Shown: piece by piece, positions 43,460 through 52,048 of the stretch | Layout: each line of letters starts with the position of its first letter | Position numbering within the stretch: position 1 is the stretch's first letter | Source: Methanoregula sp. | Lineage (GTDB): Archaea; Halobacteriota; Methanomicrobia; Methanomicrobiales; Methanospirillaceae | Direction of reading: 5' to 3' | Length of the DNA stretch: 64,000 nt | Assembly (NCBI GenBank): GCA_030694985.1 | Contig: JAUYTV010000025.1 | Coordinates: forward strand, 17,140-81,139 | Translations under genes and position numbers: made by a program | Notes under the pieces: model-generated | Databases searched by the model: none | Seen by the model: only the letters and a program-made list of their open reading frames with translations | Told to the model about the DNA's origin: nothing

Positions 43460-44445
43460 GATCCACTGCTCCTTCTCTTAACTGTTTGTGCGAGCCGGTT
43501 TATCAGGGGTTTCAAATCGGCGTGGTACCATCCACGCTCAATAAACTGCGGGTAGATGCAGAGTCGTTCTTTTAGTTCGGCCTCACCGGCAATGGTTTTG
43601 AGTTCTTCAAGTGCAGGCCACGGATGTTCGGGATTCACGTAATCGATGGTGAGCGGCGAGATGCCCCCTAGATCGTCCACACCGCACCGGATGAGGGACG
43701 CGGCATCGATCAGGTTAGGGGGGATCTGGATCGCGATGTCACCGGGCAGAATGTCGCGCGCCATACGGATCGTTTTACAAATTTCCTCTGTAGTGGGGAT
43801 TGGCTGACCGGCCATGGGGGTGCCCGGTTTGGGGCAGAAGTTCTGGATGATAATCTCCTGGATATGCTTATAGCGCCTATGAATATCCCGGATTGCGCAG
43901 AGCGACTCTTCCCTGTCTGCCATTGTCTCGCCAATACCGAGAAGCAGACCGGTTGTGAACGGGATTTTGAGTTTACCGGCATCTTCCATCATCGCAAGCC
44001 TGACTTCGGGCTCTTTTCCTTTCGATGTTGCGTGAGCTGGTATCCGCGCAGTGGTCTCAAGCATCAGTCCCATGCTGGCATTCACGCAACGCAGGCGCTC
44101 CATCTCATCTAAAGTAAGTATGCCCGCATTCGTGTGCGGCAGGACCCCGTATTCGATGCTCTTCCTGCACATCGCCTCACAATAATTAAGAATGGTCGTA
44201 TAGCCCAGTGGTTTGAGATATTTCTTAAACCCGGGCTCCTCTTCCGGACGCTCACCGAAGGTAAAGAGTGCTTCTGTGCACCCAATAGCCGCTCCCTGCC
44301 GGAGTGTTGTTTTAACTTGATCTTGTGCCATCAGGCAGCCATCCCTGACCGGTGTCCGGAAACTACAGTACCCGCAACGGTTCCGGCACACGGTAGTAAG
44401 CGGTAAAAAAATATTTTTTGTGAAGGTGATGACCCGGTGCTGCAT
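43456..44445 (-). CDS. cofG: FO synthase subunit 1, radical SAM
   Basis: CofG works with CofH to make the deazaflavin FO, the chromophore of coenzyme F420. The radical-SAM cluster motif is CRNRCGYCSF near residue 22. The order GAAIGCTEALFTFGERPEEE, GILTLDEMERLRCVNASMGL and FCPKPGTPMAGQPIPTTEEI is that of CofG. The ATG at 44445 (MQHRVITFTKN) is preferred over a TTG two codons earlier. It overlaps purC by 4 bp. CofH is not in this window. Confidence 0.92.
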   Translation of the reverse strand: MQHRVITFTKNIFLPLTTVCRNRCGYCSFRTPVRDGCLMAQDQVKTTLRQGAAIGCTEALFTFGERPEEEPGFKKYLKPLGYTTILNYCEAMCRKSIEYGVLPHTNAGILTLDEMERLRCVNASMGLMLETTARIPAHATSKGKEPEVRLAMMEDAGKLKIPFTTGLLLGIGETMADREESLCAIRDIHRRYKHIQEIIIQNFCPKPGTPMAGQPIPTTEEICKTIRMARDILPGDIAIQIPPNLIDAASLIRCGVDDLGGISPLTIDYVNPEHPWPALEELKTIAGEAELKERLCIYPQFIERGWYHADLKPLINRLAQTVKRRSSGS

Positions 44446-44616
44446 GAACAATGATGTTTTTATTAGCTATTGAAAGTTAATGCCATTTGCCGACAAACCG
44501 TGTTCTCAAAGATCGAAGCAGAGATCAAAAAAGGGTAAAGCATAAAGTACTGCGCAGTGCATAGTTGACAATACGAATTAAACAGGAAATATTCAATCAA
44601 TAATGGTGGAGCTGGG

Positions 44617-45396
44617 ATGTCGGAACGAGATAATGAATCAGGTGAGACCAGAAATGCGGCTGAATGTGAGGATGGAATAAGCCCACCGGCTGAACCGACA
44701 ACGGCAGACTTAAAAAAATCACTGGAATTTGCGTTAAAGAAGCTCCAGATTGTCGGTAGCGTAACACGGCATGATGTACTCAACCAGCTGACCGCAGTTG
44801 TCGGGTATACCGAACTGCTGGAGATGATGGTTGAAGACGAAAAACAACGATCATTTATTGAAAAAGAGAAGCAGGCCATCGATAAGATCCGGCGCCAGTT
44901 CAAATTTGCCAAGGATTACCAGAATATTGGTGTCGAACCCCCCCAATGGCAGTTGTTAAAGGGTGTGATACACCGGGCTATTGATGAAGCAGATCTAAAA
45001 ACAATCCGGGTTGCTGATCTTACGGGTAGCGCATCGGTATATGCCGACTCCCTCTTTGAAAAAGTCTTCTCAAACCTGTTTGAAAACACCCGGCGTCACA
45101 GTGGTTCTGCAACAGAGATCCGGATTTCTGTGTCCCACAAAGATGCTGCAATCGTTCTGGTTGTGGAAGATAATGGAATGGGCATTCCTGCGGAAAACAA
45201 GAACAAGGTGTTCGAGCGCGGCTATGGAAAAGGAACCGGCTGGGGATTATTCCTTGCCATGGAGATCCTTTCGTTCACCGGTATGACAATAAAAGAGACC
45301 GGAGAGCTTGGAAAAGGGAGCCGGTTTGAGATTCTTATTCCAAAGGAACATTTCCGGCTGGAAGTTGGCGGACCGCAGCTAACGGTATCCGGATAG
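44617..45396 (+). CDS. Cytosolic orphan histidine kinase
   Basis: This 259-residue protein has a phosphoacceptor helix with GSVTRHDVLNQLTAVVGYTE and a HATPase domain: N box VFSNLFENTRRHSG, G1 VVEDNGMGIP, G2 GYGKGTGWGLFLAMEIL and a final GKGSRFEILIP. It lacks membrane helices and PAS or GAF sensors; the first 30 residues are acidic and probably disordered. No response regulator is adjacent. Methanomicrobiales encode many such orphan kinases. The input signal is unknown. Confidence 0.88.
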   Translation: MSERDNESGETRNAAECEDGISPPAEPTTADLKKSLEFALKKLQIVGSVTRHDVLNQLTAVVGYTELLEMMVEDEKQRSFIEKEKQAIDKIRRQFKFAKDYQNIGVEPPQWQLLKGVIHRAIDEADLKTIRVADLTGSASVYADSLFEKVFSNLFENTRRHSGSATEIRISVSHKDAAIVLVVEDNGMGIPAENKNKVFERGYGKGTGWGLFLAMEILSFTGMTIKETGELGKGSRFEILIPKEHFRLEVGGPQLTVSG

Positions 45397-45432
45397 AGAG
45401 AAAACAGAAAAGATAAAAAAAGGTGAAGTGAA

Positions 45433-45930
45433 TTATCGCATCTTTTCGATCTCGTCTTCATTTACCGCTATATAGACATCGATCTCCTTATTCTCCGGCC
45501 GTGTGAAACGGCTATCGTACCATTCGAAATCGCAGGTATAGGTGCGGGGCAGATTTGTCCCCCATACGGACATCCAGACTGAAAGGAGCGCATCCGGCAT
45601 TGGCCCGGCTGCTTTAAAGACTGCATACGTCTGGGCAGGAATTCTTGTGACTGCGAGTCCATCAGGAATCGTGTCTGCCTTTGTCACTTCACTTCCGATC
45701 ATGTAGGAATATTCTCCGGTCCAGTCACTATCGTATTCAGAGTATACGGCAAACATTGCCGGAGTCTTTGAGCGGTTGGTGATCTTTAAAGCCATGTTTG
45801 TTGAGAGAAATTCCTGCCAGCATGCAGGTATGTCGGCAACACTCCTGCCATCTGCGTTTGATGTCCGGCGTTTGATGCCCATTATAATTTTTGCGGGCAT
45901 CTGCTTTACTGCAAACAGAGGTTTATCCAT
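45433..45930 (-). CDS. GyrI-like / AraC effector-binding domain protein
   Basis: This 165-residue protein has the GyrI-like small-molecule binding fold: it starts FAVKQMPAKIIMGIKRRTSN, continues PAMFAVYSEYDSDWTGEYSY with MIGSEVT, then IPAQTYAVFKAAGPMPDALL, and ends with WYDSRFTRPENKEIDVYIAV. Stand-alone members bind cationic or hydrophobic ligands and may sequester drugs. It converges on the histidine kinase gene. No DNA-binding domain is fused. Confidence 0.82.
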   Translation of the reverse strand: MDKPLFAVKQMPAKIIMGIKRRTSNADGRSVADIPACWQEFLSTNMALKITNRSKTPAMFAVYSEYDSDWTGEYSYMIGSEVTKADTIPDGLAVTRIPAQTYAVFKAAGPMPDALLSVWMSVWGTNLPRTYTCDFEWYDSRFTRPENKEIDVYIAVNEDEIEKMR

Positions 45931-46033
45931 TCCGGAATTATCAGCGGCCGGGATGTTAAACCTGCGGGATTTTTTTTTGCAGAAAAAACAATATCAGCAT
46001 CTTTTTTCCCTACCCTGCGTACATAGTTACGCA

Positions 46034-46660
46034 ATGTGCCCACACGCTCTTATACCGTATAAACCCATCAACCCGAAAACACGTCTTTCCTGTATCCTTA
46101 ACCAGGCAGAACGGGAGGAATTTGCCCGTGCCATGCTGCAGGATGTGATCACTACCACTATTGATTCCCTCTGCACACCCGTTATCGTCAGCACCGAGCT
46201 CTATGACAGTGAGGATGTCCAGATTACGATAAAAGACGCTGATCTCAGCAGTTCTTTAAACCAGATACTTCCGGATTGTGAAGGCCCTCTTCTCATCCTC
46301 ATGGCGGATCTGCCACTTGCCGATCGCGCATCCATCCAGCGGGTTACCGGTACAACGAGTGATATGGCGATCGTACCCGGACGTGGCGGGGGAACGAATG
46401 CGATCTTTATCAAGGATACGAAACGTTTCCATGTCGATTACTATGGTATGAGTTTTTTAAAGCACATGAAGATCGCAGCGGATGAAGGTCTATCCTGTGA
46501 AGTGATCGATTCGTTCCGTCTCCACACAGATATGGATGAGAAAGAGGATCTGGCAGAGCTGCTGATCCATGGCACAGGTAAGAGCCGGGCATATCTTGAA
46601 GGACTTGGTATTTCTCTGGTTGTTGATAAGGGTCGGGTCGGAGTTGAACGAAAGCGATAG
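46034..46660 (+). CDS. cofC: 2-phospho-L-lactate guanylyltransferase
   Basis: CofC activates 2-phospho-L-lactate with GTP in F420 synthesis. The start reads MCPHALIPYKPINPKTRLSC, which matches the family opening HALIPYKP. Other signatures are LLILMADLPLADRASIQRVT, DMAIVPGRGGGTNAIFIKD and GLSCEVIDSFRLHTDMDEKE. The frame is open far upstream, but the ATG at 46034 fits the family length of about 208 residues. RNase III follows after 32 bp, so both may be on one transcript. Confidence 0.9.
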   Translation: MCPHALIPYKPINPKTRLSCILNQAEREEFARAMLQDVITTTIDSLCTPVIVSTELYDSEDVQITIKDADLSSSLNQILPDCEGPLLILMADLPLADRASIQRVTGTTSDMAIVPGRGGGTNAIFIKDTKRFHVDYYGMSFLKHMKIAADEGLSCEVIDSFRLHTDMDEKEDLAELLIHGTGKSRAYLEGLGISLVVDKGRVGVERKR

Positions 46661-46692
46661 TTTTATCCAACCGTTCGGCAGATTCCCATGAT

Positions 46693-47412
46693 ATGAACGG
46701 GCAGTCCGGACTCTTGCTTATAGAACTCCTGCATAGTACGGACCCTGATGTCAACCGGATTATCGATAATTTTGTCACCCGCTTCAATGCTGCCTATGGA
46801 ATTGCGGGCACTGACCGTTGGGATATCACCAAAGAGGACTGGCAGCGGTATGAGTTTCTCGGGGACCGTGTCCTGAGTCTTATCATTGCCCAGTCTCTGT
46901 TCACCCAGCGCGATGTGGTGCTGGACGAGGGGTCGATGACGGAGATCTTAAGTGGTGTGGTATCGAACCGCGCCCTTGATGCCCTGACGCGCCAGCATGA
47001 GAAGAAGGCCTTTACGCGCCTTATCCCAAAATCCATAGGGGAACAGAATACCTACGGTGAACGAATTACCGGTGGTGCGTTCGAGGCATTCATCGGTGCC
47101 CTGTACTGTGAATTCGGGCTTGATGATGTGGCCTTTTTTGTCAACGCCATCATGTCAGATGCGCTGGATAGTTACAATCCGAACCAGAATGCAAAAGGTA
47201 TCCTGCAGGAATATTTCCAGAAGAAGGAACGGTCAGATGTTCCCGATTACCGGGAGACTATGAAGCAGGGTCCCGATCACAAACCGTTATTCACCTGCCA
47301 GGTTTTTTTTAAGAATGATCTTCTTGGCGAGGGAACCGGGGATAGTAAGCAACTGGCAGAACAGGCAGCTGCCAAGCGGGCACTCGAAACGCTCGGGCTT
47401 ATCCACCATTGA
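46693..47412 (+). CDS. rnc: Ribonuclease III with dsRNA-binding domain
   Basis: This 239-residue protein has the RNase III domain and a C-terminal dsRBD (KGILQEYFQKKERSDVPDYR through GDSKQLAEQAAAKRALETLG). The first catalytic motif is YEFLGDRVLSLIIAQSLF, keeping the Glu and Asp equivalent to E. coli E41 and D45. The second reads ERITGGAFEAFIGALY: the Glu equivalent to E117 is kept but the position of D114 is Gly. The EGSM segment keeps an acidic residue. RNase III is uncommon in archaea, where most dsRNA processing uses other enzymes. It sits just after cofC. The changed residue could alter metal binding. Confidence 0.85.
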   Translation: MNGQSGLLLIELLHSTDPDVNRIIDNFVTRFNAAYGIAGTDRWDITKEDWQRYEFLGDRVLSLIIAQSLFTQRDVVLDEGSMTEILSGVVSNRALDALTRQHEKKAFTRLIPKSIGEQNTYGERITGGAFEAFIGALYCEFGLDDVAFFVNAIMSDALDSYNPNQNAKGILQEYFQKKERSDVPDYRETMKQGPDHKPLFTCQVFFKNDLLGEGTGDSKQLAEQAAAKRALETLGLIHH

Positions 47413-47444
47413 TTGTGTAAAAAATCTGCCAATCTTTTGCAGAC

Positions 47445-48218
47445 TCACTCAGCAGAACGGTTTCTCAGCACACCCATGAACAGGCACTCCTCTGCAGCAA
47501 TCGACTCAATGCCAACCTGATCGCCGATGGGAAGCCCGATTCCCCTTATTATTGCCGCAGGAGTGCATTCATCCGCCTCACCCATCACCAGCTCGGCAGC
47601 AGATACGATGTTGTCTGCCACCGCCCGTTTCGTTACTTCGAGTTTGCGCCCGAAGAGATCGCTCCTGCCCCGGTCATCAATGACCGCAGTAATCCCCGCA
47701 CAGCCAATTGCAACCCCGCTGCACCCAAGGCGCATTGCGTGCGTCCGGCTGTCAGCTATGATGACTCCCACCTTCACGCCGTACCTGCGTTCGATTGAAG
47801 CCTTGATGGCAAGAGCACTCTGGTCAGGATTTTTAGGAAGGGGAGTCACGCAGCCCGGTGGGGCATTAGACGCATCAACACCGGCATTGGGCAGCAGGGT
47901 ACCGCCTTTCATGCACAACAGAAAGCCGGGTATCCCGCCAACAATCGAATCACTCTCCCGCAGCACGACTTCTGCGGTACAGGGGTCCATCTGGTATTTT
48001 CTGCCAAGTTCCTCTGCCCGTATCGAAGGGGTAATAGTTAAGAGATCGATGATATTTCCCTCAGCCGTTGCAACTGCTGTCTCGGCAAACACAAGGATAT
48101 CTCCCTCGAAAATGCCCCCGCATTGCCGGTCTGCGGCATCGGCAGCACGTTTTGCAACAGAGTCGCCGCTACGGATGATTCCGGTAGAAAGCCCGAACAC
48201 CTCAAACGAGGTGTTCAC
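47445..48218 (-). CDS. cofE: Coenzyme F420:L-glutamate ligase
   Basis: CofE adds glutamates to F420-0 with GTP. The 257-residue protein has GLSTGIIRSGDSVAKRAADA, DILVFAETAVATAEGNIIDL, ESDSIVGGIPGFLLCMKGGT, NAGVDASNAPPGCVTPLPKN, VIIADSRTHAMRLGCSGVAI and DLFGRKLEVTKRAVADNIVS, all typical. It overlaps the upstream DHPS-like gene by 4 bp. Together with cofG and cofC nearby, three F420 genes lie within 5 kb but in different orientations. Confidence 0.95.
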   Translation of the reverse strand: MNTSFEVFGLSTGIIRSGDSVAKRAADAADRQCGGIFEGDILVFAETAVATAEGNIIDLLTITPSIRAEELGRKYQMDPCTAEVVLRESDSIVGGIPGFLLCMKGGTLLPNAGVDASNAPPGCVTPLPKNPDQSALAIKASIERRYGVKVGVIIADSRTHAMRLGCSGVAIGCAGITAVIDDRGRSDLFGRKLEVTKRAVADNIVSAAELVMGEADECTPAAIIRGIGLPIGDQVGIESIAAEECLFMGVLRNRSAE

Positions 48219-49027
48219 GGCCGTTTCACCATCCGCTCAAAGACCGAGATGAGGTCCCGGGTCTGCGGTACATCATGCGTCCGGACAATGGATGCCCCTT
48301 TTAAGAGCAGTACCATGGTCACGGCAAGACTGCCGGCCAGCCGGCCTTCAGGTTCCCTGTTCACAAGATTTCCGATAAAGCTCTTGCGCGAGATTGCGGC
48401 AAGAACCGGGCGGTTAAACTCAGAAAAACGTTCATAACTCTGGCAGAGTTCCCAGTCATTGTCGAGCGATCGCAGGGGACTCCAGTACCCGACACCCGGG
48501 TCGAGTACATAGTTGTCAATCCCCGCAGACTCGCACCGCCCGACCACGGTTTTAAGAGTTGCCATTGTTGCATCCAGCCCGACAGCATCCCCCGGATTGT
48601 AATTTGCCGCCATTAAAAATGCCGGCAGCCCGGATTCGGCCAACCGTTTTGCATATGCAGGCGATGACAATCCCGAGATATCGTTTGCCGCGTGAATGCC
48701 ATGCTTTAAGCAGACCTCAAGCACCCACGGGTTCATAGTATCAACAGAGATGGTAAAACCGGTCCCGTCCAGCTCTTTGAGTGCAGCATCGATCCGGGAT
48801 GCTTCCTCACTCCCGCTGATCGCCTGTGCATTGGGGGCCGTGCTCCGGGCACCGAGATCAATGAGATCTGCGCCCTGCTCCACCATCTCTACTGCCTTTT
48901 TGTGAACCTCATTGGTGGGGATATACGAGTCGTGATAAAAGGATTCGTAACTGCAGTTGATGACCCCCATCAACCTGACCGGGGCATCACCGCCTATCGT
49001 GAGTTTGTTTATTACGCACGGTTGCAT
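48215..49027 (-). CDS. Dihydropteroate synthase-like protein
   Basis: This 270-residue TIM-barrel protein resembles FolP. It has [15 protein letters not shown] in place of the usual [58 protein letters not shown], and the closing [20 protein letters not shown] then VRTHDV. In methanogens such proteins may serve tetrahydromethanopterin or folate synthesis; the altered first motif leaves the substrate open. Its start lies inside the end of folD (16 bp overlap) and it overlaps cofE by 4 bp, so folD, this gene and cofE form one operon. Confidence 0.85.
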   Translation of the reverse strand: MQPCVINKLTIGGDAPVRLMGVINCSYESFYHDSYIPTNEVHKKAVEMVEQGADLIDLGARSTAPNAQAISGSEEASRIDAALKELDGTGFTISVDTMNPWVLEVCLKHGIHAANDISGLSSPAYAKRLAESGLPAFLMAANYNPGDAVGLDATMATLKTVVGRCESAGIDNYVLDPGVGYWSPLRSLDNDWELCQSYERFSEFNRPVLAAISRKSFIGNLVNREPEGRLAGSLAVTMVLLLKGASIVRTHDVPQTRDLISVFERMVKRP

Positions 49028-49857
49028 GCCTTCACCTTTGCAGCCCGAAACGTATTCTCCATCAGGGTTGCGATGGTCATCGGGCCGACTCCCCCGGGAA
49101 CCGGCGTGATAGCAGAAGCAATTTCACTGACTTTTGCATAGTCCACATCACCTACCAGTTTTCCATCCAGCTGGTTGATGCCTACATCAATGACAACGGC
49201 ACCCGGCTTTACCATCTCCGGTTGGATGAAGTGGGCTTTACCTATCGCAGAGATAAGAATGTCAGCCCTTTTGAGTTCTTCTGCAAGTGCCTTTGTCTTG
49301 CTATGGCAGATTGTTACCGTTGCATCAGCATTGAGCAGTAGTGCAGCCATGGGGCGACCAACATCGATGCTGCGCCCAACCACAACCGCACGGGCACCGG
49401 CAAGCGGAATCTTATATTCTTTTAAAAGGGTCATGATCCCCGTGGGTGTGCACGAGGTAAAACGGGGCCTGCCCGAGAAGAGAAGCCCTAAGTTTTCCGG
49501 GTGATACCCGTCCACATCTTTCTCCGGGCTTATCCTTTCGATCACGCATTCTGCATCCACCTCTTTTGGGAGAGGGAGCTGGACGAGAATCCCGTTGATA
49601 TCAGGATCCTGGTTCAGTTGCATGACGGCTTTAAGCACCTTATCTGTTGCAGAATCTTCGGGCAGTTCAATTCCCACGGATCCGATGCCCACCTGCTCGC
49701 AGGCGCGGTGCTTCATCCGCACATACATCTTTGAAGCCGGGTCACTGCCAACGATCACCGTGGCAAGCCGGGGATTGAGCCCGGAGTTCTTAATCTCCTC
49801 TTTAAGGAGTTCAAGGCGCTTCTCCGAGCACTTTTTTCCATCAAGGATAATGACCAT
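49012..49857 (-). CDS. folD: Methylenetetrahydrofolate dehydrogenase/cyclohydrolase
   Basis: FolD interconverts methylene-, methenyl- and formyl-tetrahydrofolate with NADP. The 281-residue protein has the catalytic segment [20 protein letters not shown] (Lys in the Y-x3-K position), [15 protein letters not shown], the cofactor loop [18 protein letters not shown] and the signature [20 protein letters not shown]. The ATG at 49857 ([15 protein letters not shown]) fits; the longer frame from 49983 runs toward glyA and is not conserved in type. It is next to glyA, consistent with one-carbon metabolism using folate. Confidence 0.93.
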   Translation of the reverse strand: MVIILDGKKCSEKRLELLKEEIKNSGLNPRLATVIVGSDPASKMYVRMKHRACEQVGIGSVGIELPEDSATDKVLKAVMQLNQDPDINGILVQLPLPKEVDAECVIERISPEKDVDGYHPENLGLLFSGRPRFTSCTPTGIMTLLKEYKIPLAGARAVVVGRSIDVGRPMAALLLNADATVTICHSKTKALAEELKRADILISAIGKAHFIQPEMVKPGAVVIDVGINQLDGKLVGDVDYAKVSEIASAITPVPGGVGPMTIATLMENTFRAAKVKACNRA

Positions 49858-49882
49858 AGGGATTCCTAAAAAATTGGGTGAA

Positions 49883-51121
49883 TTATTCCGGGTAGATCGG
49901 GAATTTTTCAGACATTGCATGGACTTTGGCATGAACGTCCTTGATCGCTGCTTCGTTGTGGACATCCTTGACAATGGTTGCAATCCAGTTACCGATATTG
50001 CGCATCTCTGCCTCTTTCATACCGCGCGAGGTGACGGCAGGTGTACCGACACGAAGGCCGCTGGTGATGAACGGGCTCTTGGTCTCATTGGGAATCGTGT
50101 TCTTGTTCACGGTGATGCCCGCTTTACCGAGTGCGACTTCTGCGTCAAGACCGGTGATCCCCTGAGCGGTCAGGTCAAGGAGCATCAGGTGGTTGTCGGT
50201 ACCTCCTGAGACCAGACGGAGTCCGTTGTTCATCAACGTCTCGGCCAGCACCTTTGCGTTCTTTACAATCTGCTGGCTGTAGACTTTGAATGAAGGTTTG
50301 AGTGCTTCTTCAAAACAGACTGCCTTTGCCGCAATGGTGTGCATGAGAGGGCCGCCCTGCATGCCGGGAAAGATTGCCTTATCGATGGCCGGTGCATACT
50401 CGCTGTTGCACATGATCGCGCCGCCACGGGGTCCACGGAGGGTCTTGTGGGTGGTAGTGGTCGTAAAGTTCACTACCCCGACAGAGTTCGGGTGGACACC
50501 GGTTGCACAGAGCCCGGCGATATGGGCGATATCGGCCATGCAGTATGCGCCCACACCGTCAGCAATAGACTGGAATGCCTTAAAGTCGATGGTGCGGGGA
50601 TATGCAGATGCACCGCAGACCAGCATCTTTGGTTTTTCCTTCTTTGCCAGTTCCTCAACCACCCCGTAATCAATGGTCTCGGTCTTCGGGTCAACACCAT
50701 ACTGGGCAACCTTGTAAAACTTCCCGGTAAAACTGACCGGTGAACCGTGGGACAGGTGACCGCCCTGCGTGAGTTTCATGCTCATTAAGGTGTCTCCCAA
50801 GCTCATGAACGCAAAATAGACCGCCATGTTGGCCTGGGTGCCGGAGTGTGGCTGCACATTGGCATGCTCTGCTCCGAAGAGTTTCTTTAACCGGTCGCGG
50901 GCAAGGTTCTCTGCCATATCATGGAACTCACAACCGCCGTAATACCGCTTTCCGGGGTACCCTTCGGCATATTTGTTGGTCATGATCGAGCCCATTGCCT
51001 CAAGTATCGCGTGCGATACGAGGTTTTCCGATGCAATGAGTTCAAGCCCGTTGGTCTGGCGCAGTCGTTCTTTCTCGATTATATCTGCTATTTCTGGATC
51101 AGTTTTAGACAGATAAGACAT
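49883..51121 (-). CDS. glyA: Serine hydroxymethyltransferase
   Basis: GlyA converts serine to glycine and transfers the one-carbon unit to a pterin. The 412-residue protein has [45 protein letters not shown], the PLP lysine in [20 protein letters not shown] and [13 protein letters not shown]. The length is typical. The gene heads the leftward folD-DHPS-cofE group, with 25 bp between it and folD. Whether the pterin is folate or methanopterin cannot be read here. Confidence 0.95.
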   Translation of the reverse strand: MSYLSKTDPEIADIIEKERLRQTNGLELIASENLVSHAILEAMGSIMTNKYAEGYPGKRYYGGCEFHDMAENLARDRLKKLFGAEHANVQPHSGTQANMAVYFAFMSLGDTLMSMKLTQGGHLSHGSPVSFTGKFYKVAQYGVDPKTETIDYGVVEELAKKEKPKMLVCGASAYPRTIDFKAFQSIADGVGAYCMADIAHIAGLCATGVHPNSVGVVNFTTTTTHKTLRGPRGGAIMCNSEYAPAIDKAIFPGMQGGPLMHTIAAKAVCFEEALKPSFKVYSQQIVKNAKVLAETLMNNGLRLVSGGTDNHLMLLDLTAQGITGLDAEVALGKAGITVNKNTIPNETKSPFITSGLRVGTPAVTSRGMKEAEMRNIGNWIATIVKDVHNEAAIKDVHAKVHAMSEKFPIYPE

Positions 51122-51429
51122 ATGGACTAGGGTTCGCTCGGATCAGGTAATACCTTTTCTTATATGACGGTTGTTCCGGATCATAATTTTCTTGTAGAAG
51201 TGTGACTGCCCGTGCTTTTGAACATGGCAGGACATTACTGTACTGAAAAACGGTCATATTGTGTCTCCGGTTGCCGCCTTCTGCGGTTTTTTTCGATTCA
51301 AAAAAAGAGATTGTTGAATAAGGGAAAAACCCATTTTAGGGTAATTAAGCGGGCGATACTCAATTATTTTCCCGCAATCGCCTGCAAATAGAGCACAAAC
51401 CTTTTTTCCTAATCAGGCGTTCAATAGTA

Positions 51430-51468
51430 TTATTTATAAGGCTAGCGCCTGTACACCACTGTACAGGC
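51430..51468 (+). promoter_or_regulatory. Promoter with perfect inverted repeat ahead of smc operon
   Basis: A TATA box, TATTTATAAG (51430-51439), is followed by GCCTGTACA-CCAC-TGTACAGGC, a perfect 9-bp inverted repeat with a 4-bp spacer (51447-51468). The predicted start of transcription, about 26 bp after the TATA box, falls inside the repeat, as expected for an operator. The rest of the gap from glyA (51122-51429) shows only T-rich and A-rich runs. Confidence 0.6.
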
Positions 51469-51535
51469 TAATTAAGACGCAAATTGATGCAAAGATCAGG
51501 TATCCTTACATGAGGAAACCGTTGATTGGGAGAAC

Positions 51536-52036
51536 ATGATATCAATGATGGAAAATTCAGGAAGCGGGGCTGCTACCGAGGATCGGATCGCAGTGCTGGA
51601 AAAGAAGATGAGAGATATGGAGGCGCTGGTCAAAGGTCTGACAGGAGAGCTTCTGGATCTCAAATCAATCGCCATGAAAATGACCAAACAGAGCGACGAC
51701 CGTATCAAACAGGATCTAAGGCGTCCCCCTCTTGTAGTACAGGGCTCGCAGCCATCACAGTCTGCCGAAGTTGCAAGTCCATCTTCCGGAGGAAGCACGG
51801 TCGTCATGCGCAAAGGTGCACGCCAGTCCGATGTTCCGGCAACACCCGCAGAGCCCATAATGGACATGATCATGCAGCAGGACGGCACTATGAAACTGGA
51901 ACCCCGGCGAGGGGAAAAGGATTTCATTGTTGCACGCCCCGGGTATGGACAAAAGAAAGGTGCAGCAGGAAAGCCCAAACAGGCTGATCTGATCTACGCT
52001 GCTGAAGAAGACAAAAAGGATCCCGCAAAGAAGTAA
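51536..52036 (+). CDS. Uncharacterised coiled-coil protein upstream of smc
   Basis: I do not recognise a named family for this 166-residue protein. Residues 14-60 are heptad-like, DRIAVLEKKMRDMEALVKGL then TGELLDLKSIAMKM, and should form a short coiled coil. The middle is Ser/Pro-rich and disordered; the end is basic with EEDKKDPAKK. It lies 12 bp before smc behind the promoter with the inverted repeat, so it is co-transcribed with smc and scpA and could be an accessory factor of the complex. Three Met codons occur near the start (51536, 51545, 51548); I use the first. Confidence 0.7.
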   Translation: MISMMENSGSGAATEDRIAVLEKKMRDMEALVKGLTGELLDLKSIAMKMTKQSDDRIKQDLRRPPLVVQGSQPSQSAEVASPSSGGSTVVMRKGARQSDVPATPAEPIMDMIMQQDGTMKLEPRRGEKDFIVARPGYGQKKGAAGKPKQADLIYAAEEDKKDPAKK

Positions 52037-52048
52037 GGAGCCGGATCT

